Numbered from the stretch's first letter, positions 33,998 through 45,830 are shown. The stretch is DNA of 64,000 nt from Aricia agestis (GCF_905147365.1 NC_056416.1:6220001-6284000); one strand, 5' to 3'. The notes: a model not told the origin generated them from the letters alone. Made by a program: numbers and translations.

Positions 33998-35384
33998 ATA
34001 CAGTTAGGCCTTTATAGAGTACAAAAATGATTAATCCGCAATTAAGATTAGAACGAGCGTGAGAAGAAAAATTCTTCTATTTTGGCAGATTTTCTCAAAT
34101 TTTGTTTTTCCCACATGAAATTAATTAAAACGTATGAGCAAATAAATTAAATAAATTGAGTTAACTGATAAAAATAACTGTATTCTCAAAGATAATGTTC
34201 CCTTGTGTGATTATAATTTATTTATATTATGTGATGACTAATGTGTCTCATAAACTTAAAATCTTTGCTTATTCAGAAAATAAACTTTGACTTTGCATCG
34301 ATTATTGAGTTTAAAAAATATTACGTAGAAAAAGTTTTTAACTATAAAATCTCTTTTTTAATATAAGGATGCATCTCCATTTTGTTTTAACTTTCATAAT
34401 ATTATCGTACTCGTCGGGCGTATAAAGTGGTATGATTGAGGCGATACGGGTACATTCGACCTCGAAAGTGGTTTCATTAGAATTAATTCGCCGAGTGGGA
34501 GCCGGGAGGAAGCGGGAGAATTGACGCTAACATGAGACCGGCAACGGTGACATTGTCAATGAAATGTACGTTTCTATTTTTATTGTTGGCATAAATATTT
34601 TTATTAAAAAAAAAAAACACCCCAGGAATCAGGAATCAGGACCACATGAAGACTGACGAATTAAAAAAATATATTGATATTCGAAATTCAAATAAAATTT
34701 CGACTGCTGGAACTTTAATGTAATTTGAAATATTTTTTCTGGAATTCAATGTTTGTTTTCCTTTTCTTCGTTTAGGAATAAGTTTACAATTTTACCTAAC
34801 GACTGCCTACTTTCTCAACGTGACTGCTATATTAGTGTCGTTTTGTGCTAAAAAATTGCTTGTTTGCGAAAAAACTTGTCTCCGACCGCAAATGGGAGCG
34901 AAACCCTGTACTTGACAGATCATCCGCCATCTTGGAGTGGCTATCTATTAAAAAGAAAAAATATATTATCCTGCCTATCTTCAATCTTGGTTGCTTTTTT
35001 GTGTTTAACGGATTTTTTTGTTTAACGTTTTATGGAATTATGATGATTCGAAAATTAAAATTTTGGAAAGTTTAAGATAAATAAAAAAGAAAAAAGTTTT
35101 TAAATCAGAAAACTTGATATCAATATTGTTTACCATAATAAACTATTAGTTTTATATTTACTTCAATCGCTTGCACACGAAAGTGGATTGCATTATTTTT
35201 ATAGAACCGGTAGTTCAGAATAACAGTATTATGTATACCACTTATTTAAATAACGATTAAAACCAGCTCCGAACTGGCTGCTAATTGCTATAAACTAATT
35301 AATGCATTTAATATAAAGCATAGAATGCTATCTTACACATAAAGTTAGTTTTAGAATTTAATGCTCAGACGATTTAGCCGAAAC
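33998..35384. other. No recognised gene or repeat
   Basis: Unique AT-rich DNA. 34400-34520 is GC-richer. 34845-35075 has an open frame with a lysine-rich stretch but no domain. Confidence 0.4.
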
Positions 35385-35534
35385 TCTTTCGTTTTCGCTT
35401 CGTTATAGAATCGCCGATCAAAATGTATAGAATTGACATAAGACGAGTCGAACGTCAACGTCATTTTAACGAACGCTTATGTCAATTCCATACATTTTCA
35501 TCGGCGATTCTACAACGAAGCGAAAACGAAAAGA
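35385..35534. mobile_element. Foldback, about 58-bp arms
   Basis: TCTTTCGTTTTCGCTTCGTT on the left is answered by AACGAAGCGAAAACGAAAAGA on the right, with AATCGCCGAT and ATCGGCGATT further in. Near-perfect pairing, with a loop of about 35 bp at 35443-35475. Confidence 0.8.
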
Positions 35535-37158
35535 TTTTGGCTCACCCCCCAGGTTTGCTTGCTCAGAAAATACATTTAAGCAGTTGCATTGCGTTTAAGC
35601 AAAATGTGTTATAAGCTTTTCGACTGGACAAAAATTCTAAGGCCTAAACTTATTCCACGTCACCTTTAGATTCTGTATCCTTATGATTTCCGATATGAGC
35701 ACGGTGAAAAATGGTATAAGTAAGGATCAAGACATTCTAACTTTTACTTGCGCATTCTTAAACACACATAAAGTTTTAAATTTCTATAACCCACCTTATT
35801 GATAAAACATGTATCTAGCGTTAGACTAGACGGTTCTTCCGATAACGTTGTGTCAACGATCGGTGACGATTGATCTGTAATTCTACTCCATGACCTTTCA
35901 AGACCACTGTTCCGTGGCGGCTATGCATTTCTAGGATATCAGTTATCTATATTTTTTAATAGTAGATAGTGGATACTGTTGATTGATTACTAGATGTTGT
36001 TATATGTAATGGTACAAGTAATGTTAGTAACTTAGTCGATTCTTTGATGTTGATTACTGATTAGATTGATATTAAACCTTATTAGTTTGTCACTTTTTTT
36101 TTTCATGTGTGGCCTCCATTATAGTGACGCAGATAAAAAAGTTGAGTTTCTTTACTGGAATGTTCCATGCAAACTTTTCACTTCAGAGTTCAGAGACTAC
36201 TTTAGTCATCTTAGTAGTAAACACATCTATTAGAGATCTGTCTCGTCCACGACCTATTCATGGCACATCAAACGGCGGCCTACATTCCTAAACCTGTTTC
36301 ATCCAGCTATCTCTGCTGCTCTTAAATCAAGTATCTACAATTGGTAGGTTTAGCACCAACAATGAATGATTACGTATTCGTATAGTTACGGAATAAGTGC
36401 GGTTAGTATTCAGTTGTACCGAAATTGTTTATGGATGATCTTATTCATCGAACATTTCGTGAAGTTTTGTTAAGTTCAATATGGAGTTGTGTGCTTCATC
36501 TTACGTTTTTTACTAAAATTTTAAGCGTCATTTAGTCTTTTACCGTAACAGACTAACTTATAACTGAATAGTGAACACAGTCATTATATTAATATTGTGA
36601 CTTTGTGAGTTTAATCTTAGGACTAAAGGCCTTGGTGTGAGGAAGGTCATTCTCCGAAGGTTTAAAGCTCATGCTTAATAGTTGTCGTGAGTCACGGAGA
36701 CTATTATCTTCTTTCTCAATATTGTTATTGTTTGGACTGTTTGGACACAAGCAGTTATTGCTATAGATAAGCATTTGGGTACTTCAGTAATCATTTAGTC
36801 ACCTTTTACTGAAGTTAGGCATTTAAACTATTCAAAGCAAAGATCGACCAATCTTCCCTTATTTCTTTGTCTCTTGGTCCTTTATAATACTGGAAATGGA
36901 AACTAAACAGTGACCATCTTATATGACCTCATATTCTGACAACAAATCAGCTTAAAAGAAAAACTGATATAAGAATCTCTCGTGGAGTACTTAATACCTA
37001 TAAAACTTCGTTAGACATCGAGCGGCGCTTGACTCCGACTGGTCTTGAGGGGGCTTAGTAGGTTGCACGACTTGGCACTTTCGAAGACTTAGCTTGAAAT
37101 CGTAAGAATTTTCATGGTTTTTAATGCTTAGGAAGAAATTACTCTTCAAGAGTCAAGA
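35535..37158. other. No recognised gene or repeat
   Basis: About 1.6 kb of apparently unique DNA, one of the longest repeat-free stretches in the window. I see no conserved frame or RNA gene. Confidence 0.4.
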
Positions 37159-37623
37159 CTAGGGTTACCAGATTTTTTTTCAGCCTATAAGGGACAAATG
37201 GTTAAACGGGCCAAAAATGCGGAATTTCAGTTTTTTACCCGGGACAAATGAAAAACAAAATTATTTAGTGCCATTTTTTTTTATATTTTTGCGATGATCG
37301 AGTCAGTTTTAACATATTTTTATTCGTTTTAACATATTATTTGTAAAAATCAATACAATTATAATCGTAATTAAAAACGGTCATAAACAGTACGATTTAC
37401 GAACTTTGGATGTGTGAATATTTGGATCGATTTCATAATGAAAAAAACGCAGTACGGTTCAAATACGGGACGGAGTCAGTCCCGCCGGGACATTTGGATC
37501 GATTTCATAATGAAAAAAACGAAGTACGGTTCAAATACGGGACAGAGTCAGTCCCGCCGGGACATTTTAAACTATGCCTTAAATACGGGACGTCCCGGGA
37601 AATACGGGACGTCTGGCAACCCT
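37159..37623. mobile_element. hAT-like MITE with internal duplication
   Basis: The ends CTAGGGTTACCAGA and TCTGGCAACCCT are inverted. An exact 8-bp duplication AGTCAAGA flanks it (37151-37158, 37624-37631). Inside, a block of about 70 bp (landmarks GATCGATTTCATAATG and GAGTCAGTCCCGCCGGGACA) is tandemly repeated at 37425 and 37495. The two overlapping open frames come from this duplication. Confidence 0.85.
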
Positions 37624-38231
37624 AGTCAAGAAAGTGTAAAATTGTAGAATGTAGATTAATTAAAAGTATATTATGTCCTAATTATGATTTTTTGGTCGGT
37701 ATCATGATTGATGGGGTATTTAAAAAATTCTTCATGTATGCATTCGTAGCGTTATCAATAAATATTTGTATGAAAATTTCGGCAGATTCTATACATTTGA
37801 CGTTGGTAATAACACGATTACGCTGTCGAAAATTCCTGCTTGTTATTAAAATTATTTGTAAACGACTGTTTAACCCTCCATAATTTCTAGTGAAAATTTA
37901 AAACATGCAGTCGTTAAGCTTTTCTAACTTTTTTCAACTTAAAAGTTAAGAGATATTTAATTACGCAAACGAGCGTTTGAAGTCTTTTCTACCTAATTGC
38001 TGTCGTACTCGGAGTTTGAAGAGCTCATGTCTAGCGACTAACATCTACTTATATTCCACTTAAGCCATTAGGGCACATCAGTATATCAGTTCGCTTCCTC
38101 AGTTCTTTGAATTAAATAAACATTTATCTTCTCAGATATACGAGTAGCATTAACTCCCACGAAGAATGAAGGCTCAACTACATCTACTTGATACAGTAGT
38201 ATTATTTCCACATTGAGTGCTAATGCTCAAA
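37624..38231. other. No recognised gene or repeat
   Basis: Unique AT-rich DNA between two mobile elements. Confidence 0.4.
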
Positions 38232-38502
38232 CTTTTTTTTTATGAAATAAGGGGGCAAACGAGCAAACGGGTCACCTGATGGAAAGCAACTTCCGTCGCC
38301 CATGGACACTCGCAGGCCTTTTAAGAGGGAATAGGGTAATAGGGGAGGGTAGGGAAGGGAATAGGGTAGGGGGTTGGGACTTCAGTAAACTCACTCATTC
38401 GGCGAAACACAGCGCAAGCGCTGTTTCACGCTGGTTTTCTGTAAGAACGTGGTATTCCTCCGGTCGAGCCGGCCCATTCGTGCCGAAGCATGGCTCTCCC
38501 AC
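38232..38502 (-). mobile_element. SINE-like element (family S2), minus orientation
   Basis: Reverse copy of the element at 33696, from the T run and ATGAAATAAGGGGGC to GGCTCTCCCAC. It is slightly shorter than the others because the block before CGCAGGCC is deleted (the GCATCAGAAGAGCTG segment is missing). Confidence 0.85.
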
Positions 38503-38954
38503 GTCAAAAACTCCACTTAGAATGCTACTCAAAGACTCAGCAAAACGCGTTTAAATAAAAATAAAATAAAATACGTTTATTTCAGGCTGTTTGAACCCAT
38601 ATTTTGTTAGTAAAAAATAAGTAAACCTAAAAACTATGTTAGTGTCAGTTACAAAAAAAATAAAAATAAATTAGTTTAAGTATTTGTCACCTTCTGGCGC
38701 TCCGGGCACATGCACAAATGTATGGATCCAGTTTGATAAATAGATATAAATAGATAAAGTCCAGACTTGATCTCTTTTTGAAATAGAAATAGATAGAAAT
38801 CATTTATTTGCTGAAATAAGGTACAATGTTATGATGTTAAAGTTATTTGATCAAGCTCTCTTATTTTGCCTTTGGCTGGCGTGCAAATTTTATACAGTCT
38901 TTCAAATTATAATTTATCTACTTAAACTAATACCAATCAAAATTATAACTCCCA
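38503..38954. other. No recognised gene; poly-A-like ends
   Basis: 38546-38670 is AAATAAAA-rich and contains GTTTATTTCAGGCTG. 38770-38830 has AGAAATAGATAGAAATC, resembling a retroelement tail. No coding remnant. Confidence 0.35.
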
Positions 38955-38974
38955 CGTATTTGTATAATAATAAT

Positions 38975-39317
38975 AGCTCCCACACCGGTTTCGGTGACGG
39001 TGGCCGGTTTCATTGAAACCAGGCCAGCTACGCAGGAGTAATTTTATAGTGCCCAAGTGTGTACACAAGAGCACTCTCTATTCCTTTACTCTCATAACCC
39101 AATGGGACAGACGACCGACACGACTGGCGAGAGATCAGGCGCAGGACCGACTTTTTACATGCCCATCCGACGCATGGATCATTTTACTTGTCAGACAATC
39201 AGGTGATCAGCCTGCATTGTCCTAACCAAACTTGGAAACAACATGTTTCCAACGCGGGAATCGAACCCACGACCTTCGAGTCAAGAGCCGCGCTCTACAC
39301 CACTAGACCACGGAGGC
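38975..39317 (-). mobile_element. tRNA-derived SINE (family S1) with clear duplication
   Basis: Minus orientation, with the B box complement at 39257-39267 and the tRNA-like head at the right end. A 15-bp direct repeat CGTATTTGTATAATA lies at 38955-38969 and 39317-39331, an unambiguous target duplication of the length LINE machinery makes. This is probably the youngest of the three S1 copies, though one duplication alone does not date it. Confidence 0.92.
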
Positions 39318-39331
39318 GTATTTGTATAATA

Positions 39332-40178
39332 TGGATATTAACAATTCATTAAAAAATCTGAGAACAAAGTAAGTTATAAGTGTGTAGAATGTAGAGTCAA
39401 AAGTTATAACAGCTCATAACTCTGAATATCCCGATTAGAAATAAAAGAGTTCAATTTCAATATTAACCATGTTTTTAGAGTTAAAATTATTTTGCCCTCG
39501 CTTCCCAAACTAGTACCTAGTAAGGTAGTAAAGTTAGGTTTCAACCGAGTAACTCACTTCAGGTGTGAAGTGAGTTTTCTGAATAATTTGGCTGAGACGT
39601 GAAGTTATTCAAGAGAAGAGCAAACTTCAATAACTGGGGAATAGTTCGTAACGGTTCAAATGAGACGAATTTTAACCACAAAGAAATTGAAGCTAAAATA
39701 TTTTTATGGAAAAAACATCCATAGCTAAACAAGGAACCTATATTTTTGGAGTCGGTTAAATTAGCTAGCAATTACGCTCCTAACATAAATCATTTTCGTT
39801 TTTTCTTCATCTCAAGGAATGTTGTGGGTGCCTGGGTCAATATCTAAAAAACCTTTGCCTGCATTTTAATTTTAAGTTTAGGTATAAATTAGGCGACGTT
39901 TCACGTTGATGATGATAAACATGGTCATTTTGTATTATTTATAACCTAAATTACTACAGTAGCTACGTATTAGTAAATAGCATAATATTGTCATCACTGA
40001 TACAAAGAAAAATTATATCGAAACGCCGGAAATTACGGCGGAAAATTATTTTGACATGGGTTTTCATTCTTCAATCTGCATGTCTCACACAAAAGTCCAA
40101 GAAAATTATTTTCACAATATGAACTAAGATAGAAACTGTGATATCTATCCGTCAGGTATTTTTATGTCTTTTTATTAC
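39332..40178. other. No recognised gene or repeat
   Basis: AT-rich unique DNA. Confidence 0.4.
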
Positions 40179-40813
40179 TGTTACGTGCTAGGGTTCGAGG
40201 ATATGGAGAGAAAGACCTGGTGACTCTCTTGAAGACTTTATTAACACTGCACTAAACACTAGGTCACAACACTTAGCACTAAGTCCAAACACAAATCACT
40301 AGGTCCAATCACTAAGCACTATCACTGTCCTAGGTCGTAGCCAAGTCGCAGGTTTCACTGGTTCACTCACTATTGATCACTTGTTGTCGCCTCGAAGATC
40401 GTTCAGATTGAACTGACTCGCCGGGCCTGCCTGCGGCTTTTTATATGGCGAGACGAATTCCAGAAAGTTCCCGATTCACGTAAACAAGTAAACAACCTTG
40501 GGAACTTTCTAGGAGGCTCGAGCATGTACCACAATAAAACTGCCGTCCTTACGGTAAGTGCAATAAGTTGAATTTAATTTAGACCTTATAGACTCAGTCA
40601 TAAGGTCTAAATTAAAACACGTAAACACGCAAACAAATAAACGGTAAACACGTAAACAAACATTGGACCTTTCTAGAAGGTTCGAGTATGTACTTGCGCA
40701 CCTCATGCCATCTAGTATTGAGTAGGGGATTTATGTTGCCTGTGCTCCCTCGGTAAGCTTCGCTGGTTTGTCGCTAGATGGCACCACGTGTCCGTATACC
40801 ATGTACCGTAACA
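40179..40813 (-). mobile_element. Solo LTR of the gypsy element at 1-2766
   Basis: Runs TGTTACGTGC to CCGTAACA on the plus strand and matches 2210-2766 on the opposite strand along its length, including the AATAAAG equivalent and the GAGGCTCG-type middle. It is flanked by TTAC on both sides (40175-40178, 40814-40817), a 4-bp target duplication. No internal coding sequence, so it arose by LTR-LTR recombination. It carries an 83-bp segment (40703-40785) missing from the other LTR. Confidence 0.9.
40706..40783. repeat. 78-bp segment with 10-bp inverted ends in the solo LTR
   Basis: TGCCATCTAG (40706-40715) and CTAGATGGCA (40774-40783) are exact inverses. CACC occurs at both borders of the extra 83 bp (40699-40702, 40782-40785). 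It is either a tiny insertion or a segment deleted from the other LTR. The CTAGATGGC core resembles the known CTCF core motif; that is inference only. Confidence 0.7.
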
Positions 40814-41887
40814 TTACAATACCTACTTAATTATATATTAAAACTGCATTCCATTCGTATTTCGTACCTACTACCTACTGAGTTAGTATTTTCCTCCTAA
40901 AATTGATAATTTTTATATTTTACTTCTATAAATACCTTTTGAGTGGCTAATTCTACGTCAACCACGAAAAATGTGTGACTACTCAATAACACCTTGTTGT
41001 AACGACAACCCTTGTTTTATTTTTAGATATTTGAATACAACAAAAGGGTTAAAAATAAAGCGGTTAAATAGCCTGTTAAACGACACAAATTTTAGCAAAA
41101 AACCCTTAACTTTTTTTCTATATTTAGATCCTAAATATAATAAAATAGTATAAAAATATAATAAAATAGTATAAAAACCTTCAAGAAAAGAGCTTATGTG
41201 TGACCCGTTTGCTCGTTTGCCCCCTTATTTAATAAAAAAAATGCTATCCAATAAATTTATGAACTTTTTTTTTCTAAAGCGATTTAAACAATCGTAATTA
41301 TCGTATATAGATCGTTAGTGTAAACACTGTCAGTGCGGGTTGTTATCTTTGCCCCTTGGACAGCAGGCTAAAAAGTATAGATTTTGTTATAGACGCTTTT
41401 ATGTTTTTAATTTATAAACATGGATATAAGTCGGGATATACATAAAAGATTCTAATGGTTGGATGTTGTGGTAGGGTTCCTTGGCTGAGAATCCAGTTAA
41501 TATCAATAACTTAGAATTTTGCTACATTTCTCTACGCTTAGCGCGTTAGAATATAAGTTTTTCAGGCAAGTTTTAAGAAGCAACGTATGAACAATTTCTT
41601 TATCAAACGGCTGCCTTAAAATTGCAGCTTGCCATTTCTTTCATCCAAAGAAAAGGTTTTTTTTCATCCTCTGATTTCGTTAATTTTTCAACCTTTATCA
41701 ACCCTAACATATTACAAAAAGCTTAATATTTGGTTACACTTAATTTAATTTAAAACATAATACTACTTTAATTAAGTGAGGGTACTTTAAGTTGTCACAC
41801 GCCGCTTCCATACGGCGGCCGGGGTTGTCGAACTGGCCGTATGTCCACTGCCTTCCACCGAAAACGAGACATTTTGGACCGATAAAA
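40814..41887. other. No recognised gene; SINE S2 scrap at 41200-41240
   Basis: GACCCGTTTGCTCGTTTGCC plus an A run at 41200-41240 is the 3' end of SINE S2. 41800-41880 is GC-richer (ACGGCGGCCGGGG) and unclassified. Confidence 0.45.
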
Positions 41888-42097
41888 TCCATACTTGATA
41901 TTATAAATGCGAAAGTATGCCTGTCTGTCTGTTACCTCTTAAAGCTTAAACCGCTAAACCGATTTTGCTAAAATTTGGTAAGTCTAGAGAGTCTTTGAGT
42001 CCCGGGACAGAACATAGGAGTTTTTTTCATCCCAGAAAAATGTCCGGTTCTCGCGAGATAAACGAGTTGGCGCAACGGAGTTGCGGGCGTCATCTAG
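41888..42097 (+). mobile_element. Helitron family A, complete
   Basis: Starts TCCATACTTGATATTAT and ends GGGCGTCATCTAG, with the CGCAAC-GGA-GTTGCG hairpin before the terminus. Flanked by A (41887) and T (42098). The interior carries TGTCTGTCTG and TTTGAGTCCCGGGACAG. This is the cleanest plus-orientation copy. Confidence 0.9.
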
Positions 42098-42194
42098 TAT
42101 TTTATACCTAAAAATAAAAAAGTATTCTCTGTTATCCGCTAAAATAATTTAACTTAAGTATATTATAACATTTTATCACCATTGATTGTTCATA

Positions 42195-42361
42195 AGTTCT
42201 GAAATTTTCACTATTTCTGTTGCCGCTATAACAACGAATACTAAAAACGCAATAAAATTAATATTTAAGGGGGCTCCCATATAAGAAACACAATTTTTTT
42301 CCCACTTTCGCTATATACCGGTACGGAACCCTTCGTGCGCGAGTCCGACTCGCACTTGGAC
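42195..42361 (-). repeat. Repeat family K fragment, minus orientation
   Basis: TGTTGCCGCTATAACAACGA, GGGGGCTCCCATA and TACGGAACCCTTCGTGCGCG followed by GAGTCCGACTCGCACTTGG are the inverse of the family at 28602. The 3' portion of the family is missing. Confidence 0.75.
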
Positions 42362-42771
42362 GATTTTTTTTAAATTTTGCTGGTGACGTCCCGTTGACGG
42401 CGGCGGCGGAGAACCGCCCTAAGGATGGAGCAATTTGTGGACTATTACCAGCTTTCTATGTGAGACACGGTAATCACTGGGATTCCTTGTTTGTGGACTT
42501 TTTACCCGACTGCAGGGGAACGATTTAAATTCTTTATGTTTGTATGTATGTTTGGGTTTGTGGTTGGTTTTGAGATGTTAATTTAGAATATTATGTAAAT
42601 ACTAAATAGGGTCAGGGTAAAAAAATATGTGTACTTAGGTACTACTTAAATATAAACAGGTATTATTTTGAAATTTCCATTTTTCATTTTTACTCATTAA
42701 ATTGACGTATAGTACGTAATTAAATGAAGTGCACACTAGTTATGTTTGTAGTTGCACTAACTTCTCCTATG
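42362..42771. other. No recognised gene or repeat
   Basis: Contains a small GC-rich patch (42385-42425) with no assignable function. The last eight bases are the left target duplication of the next element. Confidence 0.4.
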
Positions 42772-43038
42772 CAGGGACCGATCTAGACATTTAGCCGCTC
42801 CGGACAAAGATCATTTTCGCCGCCCTTTACAGGATTTGTTGGGGAAAATGGGAGGAATATTTAAGTAAAATACTCAAATATTTCCACTACCAAACTTAAG
42901 GTAGGTAAGCTGGTAAAATTCTCAAACTTAAGTGGTGGATGGCTAGGTTGGAAGATAGGAATAAGTCAATTTTGCCGCCCCTCATTTTTGCCGCTCTGGG
43001 CAAATGCCAGGCTCGCCCCCCCCTTAGGTCGGGCCCTG
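42772..43038. mobile_element. hAT-like MITE with exact 8-bp duplication
   Basis: The ends CAGGGACCGA and TCGGGCCCTG are inverted, flanked by exact CTCCTATG at 42764-42771 and 43039-43046. An 8-bp duplication with CAGGG ends is typical of hAT elements. The interior of about 250 bp has no frame. Confidence 0.9.
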
Positions 43039-43185
43039 CTCCTATGTAACTTCTTCGTTTGGGTAAGCTTTTGTTTTAGTACTTTCGAAAAGTTTACAAT
43101 TGTAGATTCTCTGTAACTCTACCATGTAACTTTTAATTGGCTATTGATGTTACAAATTGAGTAACTTCAATGGTATTGATTGTAT

Positions 43186-43237
43186 ACAGAGCAAAGTGGT
43201 ACGTAAAACAACTGTATTACGTACCACTTTGCTCTGT
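43186..43237. repeat. Perfect 52-bp hairpin
   Basis: Arms 43186-43206 and 43217-43237 (ACAGAGCAAAGTGGTACGT and inverse) are perfect over 21 bp with a 10-bp loop. It could be a minimal MITE or a small-RNA precursor; neither can be shown here. Confidence 0.8.
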
Positions 43238-43833
43238 GTTCAAAGAGGAAAAATTAAAAAAATGCGCAGATTTCTGCATATTTTTATCCCCTAAAAGTTT
43301 TAACACTCGCAGCTTTGCTTGTCATAAAAAAATACGCTTAATACATACAAATAGGTAGGTACAGTACCTATAAGATTTTCTTGTTTAACGTAAAAGATAT
43401 TATAACAAAGCTTTGAAGAACTAAAGTGTCGTTCAAAGTTATTTTGACACCTCTGTATAATTATCTGTATCGATTTTATTATAACACATCCACATTGGAA
43501 CATTACCACAGGGTCATTGACACTGTAAACCAATATATAGTTAATAGATATCAGTTATTTTACAAGTTAGATACTTTTGCCTTGTCTTTTAGTTTATTTT
43601 TGTTTTATAGTTGCAATTATTTTTACGATGGGTCCTGATAAATGAATAGTGTAAAATGTAGTAAGTTGCTCCAAAAAAGGACATTAATTATTTTGTTACT
43701 AATATCATCTGCATTTATGTATGTATTTGAAGTTAAAAATGTATTTTTTTACGTTTCTGCCGTACACCAGACATGAAAAATCTTTTTCTTTGTTTTTTAC
43801 TCGGCGAGACCAAATAGAAAGGGCAATGAATCC

Positions 43834-44150
43834 ACAGGGTGTAAGATAAGTGATAATACTTTAGAGTGTGTATTATGTCCCTTGTATAGAGTTCACTGTG
43901 AAAGTAGCAGCGCTAAAAGAGTAACTTTAGACTTATGTGTGCCTTTGAGAAATGCCCCAACATCATGAATTTTCCCATACAAAAAATCATTTCTCATGGC
44001 ACGCACGAAGTTGGCAAGTATAAAACTTTTACCGGTAATAACCAGTACTATCCAGTAATAACTTATAGTAATTGTAGTGTAGATGGCGATGCACCGGTGT
44101 TTGTGGTTCTAACTTTCCTCTTCACCTTACTACTTTCACAGTTCACTTAA
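43834..44150. mobile_element. Family T MITE, diverged copy with altered centre
   Basis: Left arm CAGGGTGTAAGATAAGTG to GCAGCGCTAAAAGAG. The right side is rearranged and ends CTACTTTCACAGTTCACTTAA without the terminal CACCCTG. The middle (about 43925-44110) is not found in the other copies. Confidence 0.6.
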
Positions 44151-44276
44151 TAGGACTTGAACTATAGCTTTGTTATGTAACCCCTTTTGTCTTTGATAAT
44201 GGTTTGGAGGAAATAAATAATCTAAAGCTCTTTTCTTGAAATAGCGGTAAATCTTCTCTGTGGCTCTAGATATATA

Positions 44277-44456
44277 GGGTGTAACAAAAATAAGTGATAA
44301 TACCTTAGGGTGTGTACGTGTTCCTTGTAGAGAGTTTACTCTGAAAGTAATTTCGAAGAAAAATTCGTCTTTCAGAGCTGCTACTTTCACAGTGAACTCT
44401 CTACAAGGAACACGTACACACCCTAAAGTATTATCACTTATTTTTGTTACACCCTG
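44277..44456. mobile_element. Family T MITE, internally shortened
   Basis: Termini GGGTGTAACAAAAATAAG and CTTATTTTTGTTACACCCTG. Same arms as 6702-6959, but the central segment (TATGGGGAAACTCGTGACGC region) is deleted, leaving about 180 bp. Confidence 0.85.
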
Positions 44457-44533
44457 TACAGAGCAGGTATATCTGTGCCTCCAAACATTTCGAGCCCTAT
44501 TTGATATTAACAAAATTGTTACTTTATAAAGTA

Positions 44534-44899
44534 CTAGATGTTCCGCGCGGCTTCGCCCGCGTAATTTAGGAATTTCACGAAAACCGTACATTTTTCCGCA
44601 AAAAAATAGCATATTTCCCTTCACGTGGTCTATTCTTTATGTGTGCCAAATAACTTAAAAATTGCTCTAGTAGTTCTTAAGATAATAAGCAATTTCGAAT
44701 AATTTTCCCTGTTTTTTTCCACATTTTCCTCTATTTCTTCGCTCCCATTAGTCTTAGCGTGATAAAATATAGCCTATAGCCTTCCTCAATAAATGGGCTA
44801 TCTAACACTGACATGTTTTTTCTAACAGGACCAGTAGTTCCTCATTCCTGAGATTAGCGCGTTCAAACAAACAAATATTTATAATATTATAAGTATAGA
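44534..44899 (-). mobile_element. Helitron family B, one internal unit
   Basis: On the minus strand it starts TCTATACTTATAATATTAT and ends CTAG, between A (44533) and T (44900). The 3' subterminal region is GC-rich (CGCGCGGCTTCGCCCGCG). A single copy of the internal unit (AAATGGGCTATCTAACACTG) is present. Confidence 0.86.
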
Positions 44900-44941
44900 T
44901 TGTAGTATATAGGCGTTAGGTATAAAATATTTAAAATAAAA

Positions 44942-45192
44942 TTAGTCGATGCCTGCAACTCCGTAGCGCAGACATTCGTTTAGCGCGGGAACCGTACATT
45001 TTTCTGGGTTAAAAAGTATCATAATATGACCTTTCCCGTGACTCAAAGTATCTTCATACCAAATACCAAGATCGGTTCAGTGGTTTGCTCGTGAAGAGGT
45101 AGCTGACTGACAGACGAAGAGGTAATAGGCAGGCAGGTATACACTATACATACCGACATACACACTTTTCGCATTTATAATATCAGTATGGA
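44942..45192 (-). mobile_element. Helitron family A, longer copy
   Basis: GCCTGCAACTCCGTAGCGC at the 3' side (hairpin imperfect) and TTATAATATCAGTATGGA at the 5' side (plus-strand view). It is about 40 bp longer than 41888-42097 because of extra GACAGACGAAGAGG / GGCAGGCAGG repeats. Confidence 0.8.
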
Positions 45193-45450
45193 TATGATAC
45201 ATAACATGCATAATACTTGTATGTTTCCCAGGGTATGTATTTATCTCTATCTCCAACAATGCCATTCAATTGAAAACTATTAACATTGATACAGGGTGAT
45301 GTTGGTGACATGATACGCTGCGGTTATACAGCGTGTTCGGTTACACATCATTGCCAGGAAGACAAGTTCAAAGCACTTTCGATCTCATGTGACTACTTTT
45401 TAATGGTTCGGTGGTTTGACAAAGGTTAAGTTATAAGTTATAACTTATTA

Positions 45451-45635
45451 TACTCAACTCGGGCTAACTTGTCGCTAGCGGTCATTGACTCCCTGTCAAA
45501 AACTTGTCATTTTCCATATAAGCCGCGATTGACAATGAAGTGTCAGATATTGTCAATCGTGGTTTTATATGGATAATGACAAGTTTCTGACAGGGAGTCA
45601 ATGACCGCTAGCGACAAGTTAGCCCGAGTGGAGTA
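45451..45635. mobile_element. Foldback MITE, about 85-bp arms
   Basis: TACTCAACTCGGGCTAACTT on the left and AAGTTAGCCCGAGTGGAGTA on the right, with CGCTAGCGGTCATTGACTCC and its inverse inside. Near-perfect pairing around a short centre. Confidence 0.85.
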
Positions 45636-45699
45636 TAGTTGGGATTAAACTAACGTTAGACAGTTAATTTTTTATTCACTAGATAATCCGGTGAATTTT

Positions 45700-45830
45700 G
45701 CACTCCCTCCTAATATTAACCTTTCCAGGACTTTCACGAATATTTCAAGACTAAAATTAGTCAAATTCGTTCGGCCCTTCTCGAGTTTAAGTGAGATTAA
45801 TAACTTTGAAAATTATTTTTTATTGATACA
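45700..45830 (-). repeat. Helitron family C fragment
   Basis: CCAGGACTTTCACGAATATT, then ACTAAAATTAGTCAAAT and CGAGTTTAAG, match in inverse the Helitrons at 48046-48341. Diverged; ends unclear. A similar piece lies at 46680-46790. Confidence 0.55.

Noticed and set aside
44136..44624. 162-codon minus-strand open frame
   Set aside because: It runs through the family T MITE and into the start of a Helitron; the frame is not kept in other copies.
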